From assembly GCA_030248215.1 (NCBI GenBank), contig JASANG010002343.1, positions 1 to 64,000 of the forward strand: a DNA stretch of 64,000 nt, in the 5' to 3' direction. Below are positions 1 through 14,000 of the stretch, piece after piece. Both the position numbers and the translations under genes were made by a program. This DNA is from Enoplolaimus lenunculus (lineage: Eukaryota; Nematoda; Enoplea; Enoplida; Thoracostomopsidae). The first letter of the stretch is position 1. Each line of letters opens with the position of its first letter. The notes beneath the pieces are model-generated. The model searched no databases. It saw only the letters and a program-made list of their open reading frames with translations, and was not told the origin of the DNA.

Positions 1-2076
1 TCACAAAACATATTCCTAAACCTATGACTGAGCGTTGGCAAAAGTGTAAACTTAAGCCAAAGGGAAAATCTAGTCTAAAAATCTAGTAAACCTAAGCTAT
101 TTTATCTTACTCTTTTACGTTCCCAGTACAAACCGGGACGGCCATAACAGTACATGGACCCTTACAATTTAGACCAAGAAAGTGAAAAACAATTTATATA
201 ATATGTTCACCTAAGTATTTCAGTAATTCTTTAGATAATATCTTTAATTTTTCGTTTCACAATAAATTGACAATGCACACAGTTTCAGTTTTGTAACTTA
301 TTGATATTAAAATATATTCGGTTCAGTTCAGTTCTGCAAAAAATATTTAAAACACGAAGTTTAATAACCTAAAGTCATTTAAAAATCACTTATAATGTTT
401 GCTCCGCGTATATTTCTCGCTTTCCACAATGAACCGGTAGAAATTCAATTCGAATCCATCTATGTTCATACTCTAAAATGGAACTTGAGAGTCCAAAGAC
501 GGAGCGCGTCTAATATCACCGTTCGACTAAAATAGTTTGATGCTCGTATCCAAGCGTGGCATGAACCACAGCTGGAATTCCTAACTGCACGCAATACCTA
601 GATAGCTATTCTAACGTAAAAAGATGTCTCCAAAAATGTTGCAAAATCATCAAAGTGAAAGTAATATCTTGCAAGAATTAAAGTAGCCAGCTACATATGT
701 ACTATGCTGTCAACAGATGCTACAACCTTCTACAGATCAAAACGACGTTTTCATCAGAACAAGATCCGTCTACACGGGTCTTGCATAGCAAAAAAACGAA
801 GAGAATTAACAAAAGCAGTTTAACACAATATAAGTAAAGTGAACAAATCATCAATCACAGCTAATGCACGAGTGAAACTATTCCAATGTATCTCAACAAC
901 ATAGGTGATCAACAAAAAATAAAGCAGGCTTCTAGCAAGTATGAATGATCTACGTATTAAGTAAAACTGTTAACGTTAACCGCATTCTCACAAACAAACT
1001 GCAAGGTCCAATATCAAAGTTTGAATTAAGTGCAATAATTGATATTGCATTTTAAACGGCGTTTGCGATCGTGATTGCTGATTTCTTGAACACATCGCTG
1101 GCAAACGCGATTTAAACAGGTCTTCATTACTGTGACCATAACCGCTGTTGCATTAACTTTCAATTGCTTCGATCAAAAAATTCAAACGCGATTATGAAAT
1201 CGCGACCGCAGACGCAATTGAAATTACTGAGCATTTAATTCTGTCCGAAAGAAACTGTAATATCTCTCGCGAAAAGGATTCTTTGCTTTAAACGAATACA
1301 TTACAACAAAAAGTTTAAATTACAATTCCGCAGGAAAGAATTTATATTGAACCAAATATTCATCATACCGATATTATAAAAATGATTAGACTTCTAACTG
1401 CAAATTTCTCTATCACGTATTGCCGCGATGCAAATATATTGTCATTACCCATAGGTTGCTTCGTATTCAATATAATAAACTTTCAGCGCTCCCAGTCCAA
1501 TTTCCATCGATTACCTTTAGCTGGTGAACCCACCACAGCTTCTTATTTTAATTTCATCTTAGCAAGTCGTCATTAACACCTTCAAAAGTTTACTTTACTT
1601 TTCCTTCTGACTAACAGATGTAACAGAAAATAAACTTTTGAGCTTGTGAATCGATTTCGAAGTTTTCATGCCATCACGCGATCCTTTGTGTTGTTTAGTG
1701 GACGTTTCATCGTCTACACAAATAAATAATTACAACAGATATACAATTTGAAAGGCGAACAATTCCCACAAGACTGTAGCCTACGCCTACAGCTTTGAAT
1801 GTCAAGCGAAGTAAATTAACTATAACCGTAGTAAGTCTGGCAACGATTCAATCGTTACGTTTACTACACTGTTTATAAAAGCGCAAACAATTTTTTCCGT
1901 TTCGATTTCAGTTAAAAAATTTCTCTCAATAACAATGTTCAACACCCAGTTAGATTCAACCACATGTTTAGCCGAAAAAGCCCGCATAAATCCAAATTTT
2001 TGTAAAATTTTAATGCGACATTAACCTATAGTGCAACACTAAAAGCCAAAACGCTACTCAAAATTTATTAGCTTAC
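1..2076. other. Region downstream of STIM, no clear gene
   Basis: This should hold the STIM terminal exon and 3' UTR. A clean acceptor near 529 (ctattttag) opens a short reading frame ending at a stop near 475, but its phase does not suit a serine-rich tail from the 2077 donor. The first 120 bases carry degenerate CCTAAG-type repeats of a family seen elsewhere in the window. No other coding signal was found. Confidence 0.5.
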
Positions 2077-5000
2077 CACTTCGCGTCGCGGTATCGTTGT
2101 TTGCAATATATACCACATCAGACCAGGACTCTACCGATGCCGAAGGTTTTGCTAATTCCTGGCCACTACAAGTACTGCCAACATCACCCGTAATGAAGTC
2201 GCCATTGTTAGTTTCAAACAAATCTGTTTCAGATTCTGATTTTCGAATGGTACGACTTTCATCGAAACGCGAAGGTTTTGAACTATAACTGAAAGAGAAC
2301 ACAAATATCGAAATAATAATAATAATAATATTAATTATTATTATTATTATAATAATAATAATACTGATTGACATAATAATTAGCTCTTCAATTGGTTTTA
2401 GAAAACCGTTTATCAATAACGCCCCTGTTGTTTGAGAAATAATCAATACAACAAGAAGAAAACATGCAGACTATAAGTAATTTTGCCGCACAGCAATATT
2501 TCAATAAAATATTTCAACAGTGTTTGCATGGTAGTTTATGTTAGTTGACCACATTAGGTGTTAACACCATAGCGCTTGATGCCTAACCTCTGCCACGCTA
2601 ACCTGAAGTCATCGTTACTTTTGAGTCTAACTACAAGTAAAACGCAAATCACGAAAAACCACGTTTCTAATTTAAAACTAAAGGCTCACAAACCTGTTTT
2701 GCAAGAAAAAAGCTGGAGAACTACGTTCGGCACTTCTCTGAGAACCCGATTCTACTTTAAAGCTTGGAAGTAAAGTTGCAGCTGAGGCGCCGCTACAATT
2801 TTTGTTTCCAATACTCGGTGCAATACCACCGTGCAAATCTAACGTTTCAAAATCATGCTCTATTTCGTCACCTAGAATAACACAATCATATTGCAAACCA
2901 TTCGTAAGAGAATATATGTACAACCAAACACGTCTCTCATTTGCCAACGCCATAAAACATTAAATATAATAATCATTACATTCCTCAAGTCCTGGAAAAA
3001 CCATTTCAACGGATACGTTAAAAAATATAAAAAATCAGCAGCGGTAAATGCGAAAATTTTACACAACATTGTAGTTAAAAGTTTAAACCAATTAGGAAGC
3101 TGAAACGCAACAAGAATTTAAACTTTAATCAATCTAATAAGGGTACCAGGCCGCCGGAACAATTACGCACTGGCAGCGTTTACAAAAAATAAAAATCTCA
3201 ACATGAAAATCAGAAAGTTCCATACAAAACTAATTAAAGATAAAAATGTAAAGCTAATTTCAGTATCCGAAATGCAACGATTATATATAACATGACAGTA
3301 TAATCACATACCTGAATGCAACCGATTTACTGTATCGCTTGAAGGTGACACTGCAATAGTTTTCTTTATTTCTTCTAAACCGAGATGTGACTTATGACTG
3401 TGTTTATGTGCCTCATGCAGCGATTTCAAACGTTCGTCTGAAACAACACAAACATAGGACAGGACTTAACGGAAATTGATTTGCTGCAAATACATAAATA
3501 ATATGTTAACTTTTCGTTGTGGTGTTTATGCTTTGTGGTCGTAAAATCTAATTGTAAAAATTTGAGTATACTAATGATTTGTATTGTTACCAGTTTCTTT
3601 TCCAAAATTTATCCAAAATATGAATGTCCTTTGCCTTATTTAGTCTAATTAAATAAAAACAAAAATATGCTGGTAAAACACTTACCCACTTCAGATGGAG
3701 GGGGTGGAAATTGTTGGAAGACAATTTGGCGGGAACGAATTAAATCGTTTTGATAAAAGTCTGGTGACGTTGACCGTCGCTTTAGAGCCGGGTGTGCTCG
3801 AGCTCCTACAGGTTTACGCCTTCGAAGAACGTTTTCAATTTCGGCTCCTAAAACTAAATGCACTAGGACTCTATAAACGATCAGAATACACAGCACTACC
3901 AGCATTAAAAGGCAAATACAAATACAAAGTTGGTTTCTTAATGTCACCAATAATGTGTCTTGACGCAACCATAACTAAAAATGAGCTCAGGCAAAATTAA
4001 TACAGCGATGTTGTTTTGTTTATAGATTCCATTAGTATTTTCTCGATTGATTAAAGTGCCTAAAACAAAAAATCAATGAAGTTCAACTTACATCTAAAAA
4101 ATACCTGCCCAAAGTCATGATCCTACAACTTATGCTGGTATAAAACCCCAACACACATCAAAATAAATATTTAAAAAAATATCAGTTAGAGTTAGTACCT
4201 TCTTCAGTTTCTGGCCCGGCTACCCCAGGCGCAGTCGGTTTAGTAGGTCGCGATGATTTCACAATTGGGAAACCACAAATCAGTTCAATTTCAGCCCACC
4301 TCTGATTGCACTCTTCCAAAGCTTGTACCGTATCATCGATTTTGTTTCTACATTAATAAAAATAACTTTACAAATATTACAAATAATTAAAATTTTAACA
4401 GACAGTGCAAGCGAGTTTGTGACGTTTTCGTTGAATATAATCGCAATGATTATCACCAACAATTTTGTCAATCACATATTAACATCCAGCATTAGTGTCG
4501 GCTTTGAGAGCCAACTGGTTGTTTAGAGCACAAAGTTTTCAAACATGCACCCAAAACAAATTAATAACTAAATTTAATCTCCATAACGCTAAAAATACAA
4601 CGATATCTAACTTTAAGTTTAACATAATCAGATCCATGTCTTCGTGTGAAGTACCATGGGCGACACGAAACTGTCCAATAAATCCAGTGTGTTTTCGACG
4701 CATTTTTTCAACCTAAATATAAAATAACGATTATAATTTTAATAACGCTTGAAACAGTGTTCGACAATGGCTCGTATTCTCAAATACGTTTAGTAGCTAT
4801 TAACAGTTAGCGATATGTTTTCAAACTGACAAACATCTACAATTGCAGATCTCAACAATGATACAGAAGTAGGACAAATCAAACGCGAAAAATGTGCTGA
4901 ACTTCGGACCTCATCATGCACTGGTTCCAAAGTTACAGAGCCTATCACCAACTTGTGATAGGTGCTACAAACGTTTGAGAATACAGGCTTAATCTCAAAA

Positions 5001-8000
5001 GCTAAACTTACATGTCACAACTTCAACACAAACCAATAGTTCATAATAACATTATGCTTAAATTGCAAATACTTAGGTAGTTATAACTTGTTTTAAAATT
5101 GCGCTTGAACAAGAACGAATAATTGTCTTCGAAACCAATTAATTTATTCACTAACAAAAAATACCGATCTCAAAGATCAATTTTCTGCTGGAGCTATACA
5201 CGATTCACTCGGTCAATAGATAACCACAACCAGACACGTGGAAATACAGAAATTTGAAAGAACAAATGTTCTCCGTCTATGCAGCACGCATGGGAAAAAC
5301 TACAGGAAGGTTTCAAGCGTCAACTCCCTCCCTTTTGCAATTTTTGCGGACGCGTTTTTAGAGATTTTGTCATTTGGTAACAAGGCTAAAACAGATCCTT
5401 ATGTTCCAAAACGTATACCTTTGGTACACAAACAGTTACCACACCGACGGCTTATGCTAAAAACTGTAAAAACCGTAAACTCACCATTTCACGCGCTTTC
5501 GACATCTCAATCAACGCTTCTTGTTTACGACTGTTAATTTTGCCGATTTCAAGTGCATACGTTCGCCTAAGTAGAGGTTGTAGTGATAACGGTGCACTGG
5601 CTGATTCTTGTAACAAAAGTTGTTTTTCAGTGAATTCTAATTGTTGCCGAAGCTAAAAGCAGTTGAGGAAAAATATGCAATTCAAAATAAATATACTAAA
5701 CACGGTTACTTTCGATAGATTTAAACACCACACGCGGTACTGGCGAAGTGCTGTTTGCAACACTTTTCATATTGCGCGATACATTTTGTTTGGAGTAAGC
5801 CGGTATAATAATCACACTCTGCACTCTTAGAATAGAAAACAACACAATTTTTAATATATAAACGACGTCAATTGTTGTAAAATTACCTTCTGTTCAGATA
5901 TGGTTGGGAAAGTTTTTGTCAAATTTCTGTGAACTATGTATATATTGTGTGGCCTACGATTGTTTGAATAATCAGCCTGCTATGACCAGGGTTAATGTGA
6001 ATGTTAAATCCTGAAACTGTTTTCATTATTCAATGCTTGAGTTAAAAATGCGATTTACGTAAAAAGTTGCAGTTTCGTTAAGGGTGGCGCTATACTTGAC
6101 GTGCGGCGCCGTCATGTGTATGATACCCCACGCTGACGGACTGCGTCGAACGGTGACGGACGGTGCGGCATCGTACGGGCGACGCACGGACACGAACGAC
6201 GCGTACGGGTGACGGACGGCGCCGAACGTCATCAAAAGTATACCTCACCCTTTCCGTCACCGTCCGTTCGTTGTGTGGGGCGTCCGGCGCCGTCCGTCAC
6301 CGTACGTCACCTTGCGATATCGTACGCGAATTACTCACGTACGACAACGTATGGTGAAGAACGGCCCCGCACGACTAGTTTTTCCAGCAAAAGATTAAGT
6401 TGAAACTAAACCAACTAAAGGAATGAGCAAATACGATGTCGTACTGTCTTGCAAAAAATATGAAAAATCTTGCTCAAGATCATATTTAAGAAATCGTTAG
6501 CATTTTCGTTTGCTTAAGCATATACGATGTGAAGGTAAAACGATATAACATTAATTTACCTTGGCTATTTGATTCAACTCCTGAGCATCAGTCAAAGAAT
6601 CTGATTTATTGGACGACGCATTAGAAATATTATCGCCACCTGTTCCAGCATTATCACGACGAGTTTCCAACCTAAAAGTAGCGCGTAGTCGAAAAACGTG
6701 CTATAAATAACTGTCATTTGGTCTGATTAGCGACTAGAGTTTAACCTGATTTTATCAGTCTTGTTAGTTGGGCAAGAAGTGTGGAACAGGTGTGACAGAA
6801 CGAGTTCTGCACGAATGGGTTACATGAGTCCTTGAGTCGCGTAGAGAACACGTCAGCGAAGCCCGAGTGCGCGGTGCGCTTGAAACAACGCTTAAGACGA
6901 CGCGTTTGTATATTGGAAGGACAAAAAGCCGCGCTACAATTTACTTGTACCAGGTCCGAAAACGTACAAACTTTGGTTTCTTGAATAAACTAACTAACAC
7001 GGCCCCACAGCCAGCGAGGGACCAGGGCTGCTGAGGCCAAAAAATTTTAACTACAAAATTTCAAACCCACTTTGTAAGATTGAAGACTCCCTACATGTCC
7101 ACCCTAAAATAGCCTTGCACCTCTCTAGCATGCCGAAATGACAATGAGCCTAAACAATCTGGTGGAGCCTTAAAAAATTTACACGTGGTGTTTAAATTGT
7201 ATAAAGTATAAACGTAGTGCATGTTAAGTTTAATGTTAAATGATTTTGTCTTTTCAATCGTACACCACCATTAATCTCGCGGTATACGGTTCGGTTCACT
7301 TGCGACACAGTTAAGGCAAGCTGGGGCATGCATTGACCGTTTGCAGAACAGTTATGTTTGAAGGAAACGGTGGTTACCGCGCGGCTTTTATGTATAAGAG
7401 CCGTAGCAAAAATTATTATTACTTCCAACCAACACTAATACAGTATTTGGAGGAGAATATAGGGAATAGTTCTACAATACACTTTACAATTAAAGAAATT
7501 TATCCAACAGTAGCTGATAAAGTTAATTAAGCTCAAATGTCATATTTGAATTTTCGTCCCGATCACTATTTGCTACAAGATGTAAATAAAACATCAATTT
7601 TACAAACCTCAAATCAAAACTTACCTCCTGAGTTCAGTTTCAATTTCTATTAAATAATTCATGCGTTTGTTTAGTCGCCGAATTTCTGCACGGGCAGCAC
7701 GCCGTTGACGCACCAGATACCAATAGCCGCCTCCAGCAAGCGTGATCAGTCCAATTAACAAAACATCTTTCCAATTTGAATCACCTGCTGAAACATTTTC
7801 GTTAAATCAAAACTAAAATTAAACAAAAAACAAACAAACACAACCCAAAAAATATACAAAACATTAAATAATTTAAATACACACAGCAAATTAACGTTAA
7901 AGCTCCTCATTAATAGGTTCGTAGACACTCGATAAGTCTATCCATAATATATCACACCAATTTAATTATAGTATTAAAGTGGTTTACCTGAATGAGACCC

Positions 8001-11000
8001 AAAAAGCACTAGATCCATTGCACGAACTTGCAATTTTCGTCTGTGAGCGGGATTACTAATTTTGAGCGCTGTCGCTAAGAAGCTTGTGTTAAGGCTAGCC
8101 ATTCTAAAAACAAAAATTACTCTGATGTAACATAGCAATATTATGCACTACCACCAAGTAACAGCGCAAGCACAATGTGTATACCAAGTCCGAATGTTCT
8201 GTTTTCAATAAAGCCTATCATTAAATTCAAACTGCTTAATACGAGGAACTGAAACACTAGAACATATGTATAAAATTAACTCAAGCACGCTGTATTGGAA
8301 TTTCAACGATTGTTCAAATTAGCATATATCTACTCTGTAATAGCATTCTTTCAGGAACTATGACGAATCACTAATTTCGACGGTGATAAAGTCAGAACGC
8401 TTAGTCATTAAAATCTATTTCAAATATTTTAAATCAGATTCAGGTAAAAAATTATTGTCCCAGATAAATGTGGGAAAATTCTAAAGCCTTCGTGAGCCTA
8501 TTTCAACGATTTTGCAAGATCTTTCAACCCAAATCACCTATTTACATACATTTTTCACATTTCAGAGTGTAGGCTGCACAATTCATTAAATCCATTAGTT
8601 AGTTTGGGAACCCATGTAACGTATAAATGTCAGATAACGCATCTACGTAATATCTTTCCAGTGCTTGCAATAAACCATATTGTAAAACACCAATTTGTTA
8701 CGTATGTTATTACGAAAAAATACGCTGCCAATATGGCAGTATCTACGATCAAATGCTGCAATCATAAAAATGGTCATAATCACCTTACATGGCAATCATA
8801 AACAACGGGTCAATAAATAAATAAATAAATAAAGTACATATTAGCTGTCCTAATACTATGAACCAAAAACTTATATCGATAGCTACATTTAGCTTAAAAG
8901 TATATACATGATGCAGGGCCCCCATAGCAAGCAGTCCCTAAAAATGCTAAAGAAGATGGAGTAAAAAATAAATACATAAAGCAGAACTTCTTGAAATATT
9001 CCAAACTCTATTGAAGTTATAATAGCAAAGATACACCACCAGTAACATTGTATAATTTTTTCAAAGTGATGACGGGTTCATTTGTACCACGCCATTACGC
9101 TTCTTAAAATTATGCTCCGTGTAGCAAAACTTGGGTAAGCCGCTGCGATTTAAATTTTCAGTACACTGTTACATACCGTGGGAGATATCTACCATCGATA
9201 TGATTGGCTTCAAACTCTGACGCGTATTGCGGAAGATCAACTGCGACCGTCAGCCATTTAATGACATCATCAACATTCCAATGGCGCTCTATAATAGATT
9301 CAAAAATTATATTCAAGTGTATTACAAGTAAAATCGAAACTCAAAATATTGCCAAGTAAAATGTACAAAAATAGTTTAACGACCGGTGACTTATCATTGT
9401 GAACACAACGTTACTCTGTTATTCAGTGTCCTTCGCTTGTTAGAATAGTTGGCCGTTGCACAAACATACACGCCCACTCACATGCTTAGGCTTAGATTTA
9501 GCAAGGCTTACCTATGCCTGAACCTTGCTTACGCCTAAACTTTAGCAATAATCTTTAAATGTTTATGAAAGTGTATACGTAAAAGCCAAACAGTCTGGTC
9601 CCATATGCACAAATACATAGCTGGTATTTCGCCAGCCCAATTGCGAATGCGACGGAGGCTTTTTCGAAGACGCCCACGTTCAAGTCGCGGGATTTGAAGA
9701 ACAGTGAGGCGCTTTTTAGAAAGCCTCCGGGATAAAACGGACGGGCTAAACATTTGGTGTAATTTTTCGAATATTTTTTGTATTTTGTAGCAGGTTTCGT
9801 TCAAATTTGCTATTTCGAAGTTTAGACGTGGCGTTAACAAATGTTTTTGTCTTTCGGTTTTTATAAGATAATTTCAGCAGAGATTTTTCGAGCGGGGCGC
9901 CTGAACATAGGTGATTTTTCGAGCTGGTGCAATCTACTCCACTAGCGAAACGCCAGCATACCTTCCGAGTCAATCCATCGGGTCCACAGCTCATCAAGGC
10001 TAATATGAGAATCGCTGCTGTGAAAGGCTTGTTGGCGAGTCGAAGCCGTTTCTTCGTCAATTTCCAGTTCGTCTTGAACAAACTAAAACTCACAGACTTG
10101 TTGCGAAACATGACTAAACTACATGCTGTCAAGCGGAACTCGATTATACAGGAATCGGAACAGCAAATTTATATCGGAAGCGGAATCGGGACATCAAATT
10201 TTGTCACTATATGAATAATTTGCATTAACTAGTATATTGATTTAAGGTGTTTGTTAGTTGGCGACAAATAACAAAAACGTCGCATGATCAAATTGGCAAT
10301 TATTTTTTCGTTCCGCAAAGCTAAACTATAATCAATTATTGATATTGGATAAGGTAACTCATCGAAAATAATTTAATAATAAATGATGGCGAAATGTTAT
10401 GCAACATATCACACCAAGTAGGTCTGAAATTTAAAATGGCAAAATTTTGATTCCGATTGATTACGCAATCGTAATCGGAATCGGAACTCGTTTTGAATAG
10501 GAATTCTAATCGCAATCAAATCAAATGCGTATTCGTGTTTCCGCTAATTAAATTTTAAAATTTTAATTGAAATATCGCAGCTGCATTGATGTCATCTTTT
10601 CAACCCTTTCACCTGCCACCACAGATATACACACGACATATCCGTAACCCATCTAGGCTTCTTTCTTAAGCGACTAAGTTTCAATCACGTGGCAAAATTG
10701 TTTGCTGTACCGTAAAAAATTATATATATATATATTTTATATATATAAATATATATTTATAATTCATATGTCATTTCAAACCGAAAGGCCAACACTCAGC
10801 ATCCTAACAATGTCTGCAAGTGGTGCTACTTCAACTAGAAAATGTATATCGTTTAAATAAAAAAATTCACAGCTGTAGCTAAATGACGACAAAAACCTGT
10901 CCAAAATATGCCGATAAACAAACAACACACAGCCGGTTACCCGCTACAGTTTCAACTGAGCTTAAAATTACAATTAGGACCAATGAATGCTTCTCAGATC

Positions 11001-14000
11001 AGTAGCTGTTTACTTCTTGAATGATTTTACGAATATCTGTGAAAACCCTTCATTGTTGAAAAGTTGGTACACTCAACACTTTTTTATGCAAATGCGCATA
11101 TTTTTTGCAACCTAAGATTGCATAACTTCCTGTATCTGTCTCATCTGAACAAAATGAACGTTAACCTGACGCTGCTAGTTTCAAGTTGAACAGACACTCC
11201 AGTCATACATCACACACATAAGAACATTCGAAATGTTTAGCCACCATAAATAAGACGCCCATTTGTGGTGGTATAAGGCAGAAATATCCTCAGATGTCTG
11301 CAAGGTAATTCAGCATACATCTACTCCAAAATATTTTTAGTGCATTATGAATCAAACGAAAGGAGGTTTTGTTGAACACTCCGTCAATATCCACAAAAAC
11401 TAGCAAGAATATATCGTTTAAGCGATTAACCACCTTTCTGAATGTCTGATACAAGAATATGAAAGGCCGATCCAAAATGTGCCGATGCCAATAACAAACA
11501 ACATATACATACTTATATCGTTTGCTTCCACTAGTCTTGTTCGCCATAAGGTTCATTTTCAATTGAGCTTCTGGCTCCTCCACAGCGGGGGGGGGGCAGC
11601 GCCTGGAAATTTTAATTTTACCCGCAGCGAAAATTTTGCCGGCCCCCTGGAAAGGCCCCATGGCGAATTTTCGGGCGCCCCCCAGCAAAATGCCTCCCAG
11701 CAATTTTTTGCTGGGGGCCCCCTGGACTTTGCTAGGCTAAAAATTTTCAATGTTAAAACGTAAAGACCTGGACTTCATTTGAGGCGTACATTCGGCAAAA
11801 TATGATTTTATATTACGCTGAGTACTCATAATTTTTTAACAGCGTTACAAATACCCGTAGTAACTAATACAATTCAATAATGACCTGAAAAAAAACACAA
11901 TTATTTAAAGACCGTTTCAGGGCATACAGCATTCGAAAGCAGCTTGCAGCAGCAAGTTTAACCCGCCTGAGCCTTATGATAAACTGAAGCTGTGACTAAT
12001 ATATAAAATATATATTAATCACAGTTTCAATTATAGATTATCTATATTTTATATACTTGTTCTTCTTTCAACTTCTGGTTAAGTTGTCAGTAATATTAGT
12101 TAAAATTATTGTTATTAGCGTTTTCGAGAAATTTTTGTCATGTTGAGGGATGAGTTATCTTCAGTTGAGTTGGAAACACGGTCTACAACGAAAGAAATGG
12201 TCCCAAAAGTCGGCTTGCAAAATTTTGAGCCTGCCCCCCAGGACCCCCAGATCATCTGCCCCCCCAGGAAAACTGCCCCCAAGCAAAATCAGCTGCCCCC
12301 CAGAAAACTCCTGGGCCCCCCGGGAAACGCCCCCCGGCGGAAATTTTCAAGCTGTGGAGAAGCTAGAGCTTAACATTACGATTAATGCGAATGAATGTTC
12401 CTCAAATCAGCACTTGCGCCGGATTTATGAAATAAGCTGAGGCTTACGCTCAGGTCTATCCTAAACCTTAGCCCAAGCCAAAGGTGGATAACTAATTGTA
12501 CCGTGCAAGACCCTTTGTCTTGTATTCAAATTAATATGTACTGCGGACAGGACCAAACTACCCCCAAACCTTGCGCTCGCCCAAAACTTTAATAAATTAT
12601 ATAACGCAATTAAATAATCCCTAAAACCACACCGTATTTTTTATATCCGATCACACAATGCATAAAATACATTCGAATATTTAGATGGCTTGGTATAAAA
12701 CCAATAAACCAGCCCCAACCTGGAACAAGTCGACACCTAATTACATACCGGTGCTACATCAAAGTTTTTAAAACAGAAGGGCACCTGTCAATACCGCGAC
12801 AAAATCACAATTCAATTGTTTTCCGGTTTACTCTAAAACTCAATGTATGTAATTATATATACAGAAATCTTACATTGGTTGTTAAATAAATTCTTTCTGT
12901 TTTTTGCGCTTTAAAAACACAGTCGCACCCGCAACTTTACATCAAAGTCAAAAACGACAAAACCGTAAACACGTCACTCAAGCACGTGGTATGCAGGTGC
13001 TTATAATGCAATTAATATTTTCAGACTTTAAAAAACATAAAAATGAAAATTATCAATATATATACCCGACTCCAGCCGAAAATCAACATCCGGCTCCTGC
13101 GGAAAATCAACATCCGGCTCCTGGTCCGGTATTCTACATTGTCTTGCCGGCAGGTGCAAACGGAATTACAATTTAAAGAAACCGTAAGCGGAATTTGAAC
13201 AAATTACCGGAAACGGAACCGGATAATGAAAAATACATGTCACCCAAAAATATATTTTAATTTTCTTTTTTGCAGTATTCATGGTAAAATCACCTTAGTT
13301 GGAGATAGGTATTCACTTTATCTGCTATATTTTAGATTATCATAATCGACGGAAGCGAAACCACCTTCGATGGTTCATTTTCGGCGATTGTCAGGGTTTG
13401 CATGCTATACTAATGATATATATTTTATTTTTTCGTCATTTTTAGTAAAATATCTTAATTACCACAGACCAAATTTTAATACCGTAATTAAATGTCGGAA
13501 CCGGAACTCCGATTGTACCCTTCTTGCTGGAAAAATATTGCTAAAAAGTATAACCTAACTCTATTATTTATGACCAACATTACAATATTTCGCTGTGAAT
13601 TTTGCTCAAAATGATAAGAATAGGCGCTTCAAGAAACCCTAGGCCAGTTAATACTAAGTATTGTAAATAAAAAAATTATAACATTATATATGGCATGTGC
13701 CTGAGTCGGATTTATAAAATTCCTTTCAGTTAATTTGCGTTTTTGTCAATAAGTTTTTTCAAATTTTACAAAACCTACGTACCGTTTTCACCTTTACACT
13801 TAGAAGGTCGCAATGATTTGTGCAAAAATTCGGCGTGAAAAAATTTTAATCTACAGCGTTTCAATTTAAGTATCATCTAATAAATGATGCAATATAAAAC
13901 AGTTTGCTACAAAACTGAAGTAATTTCTGTTATACGTACACAGTATACAAGTACATTCGGTACATGTCGCAATGGCTCGTGTATATAACAGCACCCGAAC

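Noticed and set aside
475-529. Candidate last exon of STIM (acceptor ctattttag)
   Set aside because: From the 2077 donor the phase gives an almost immediate stop. The frame with a longer tail does not match the phase.
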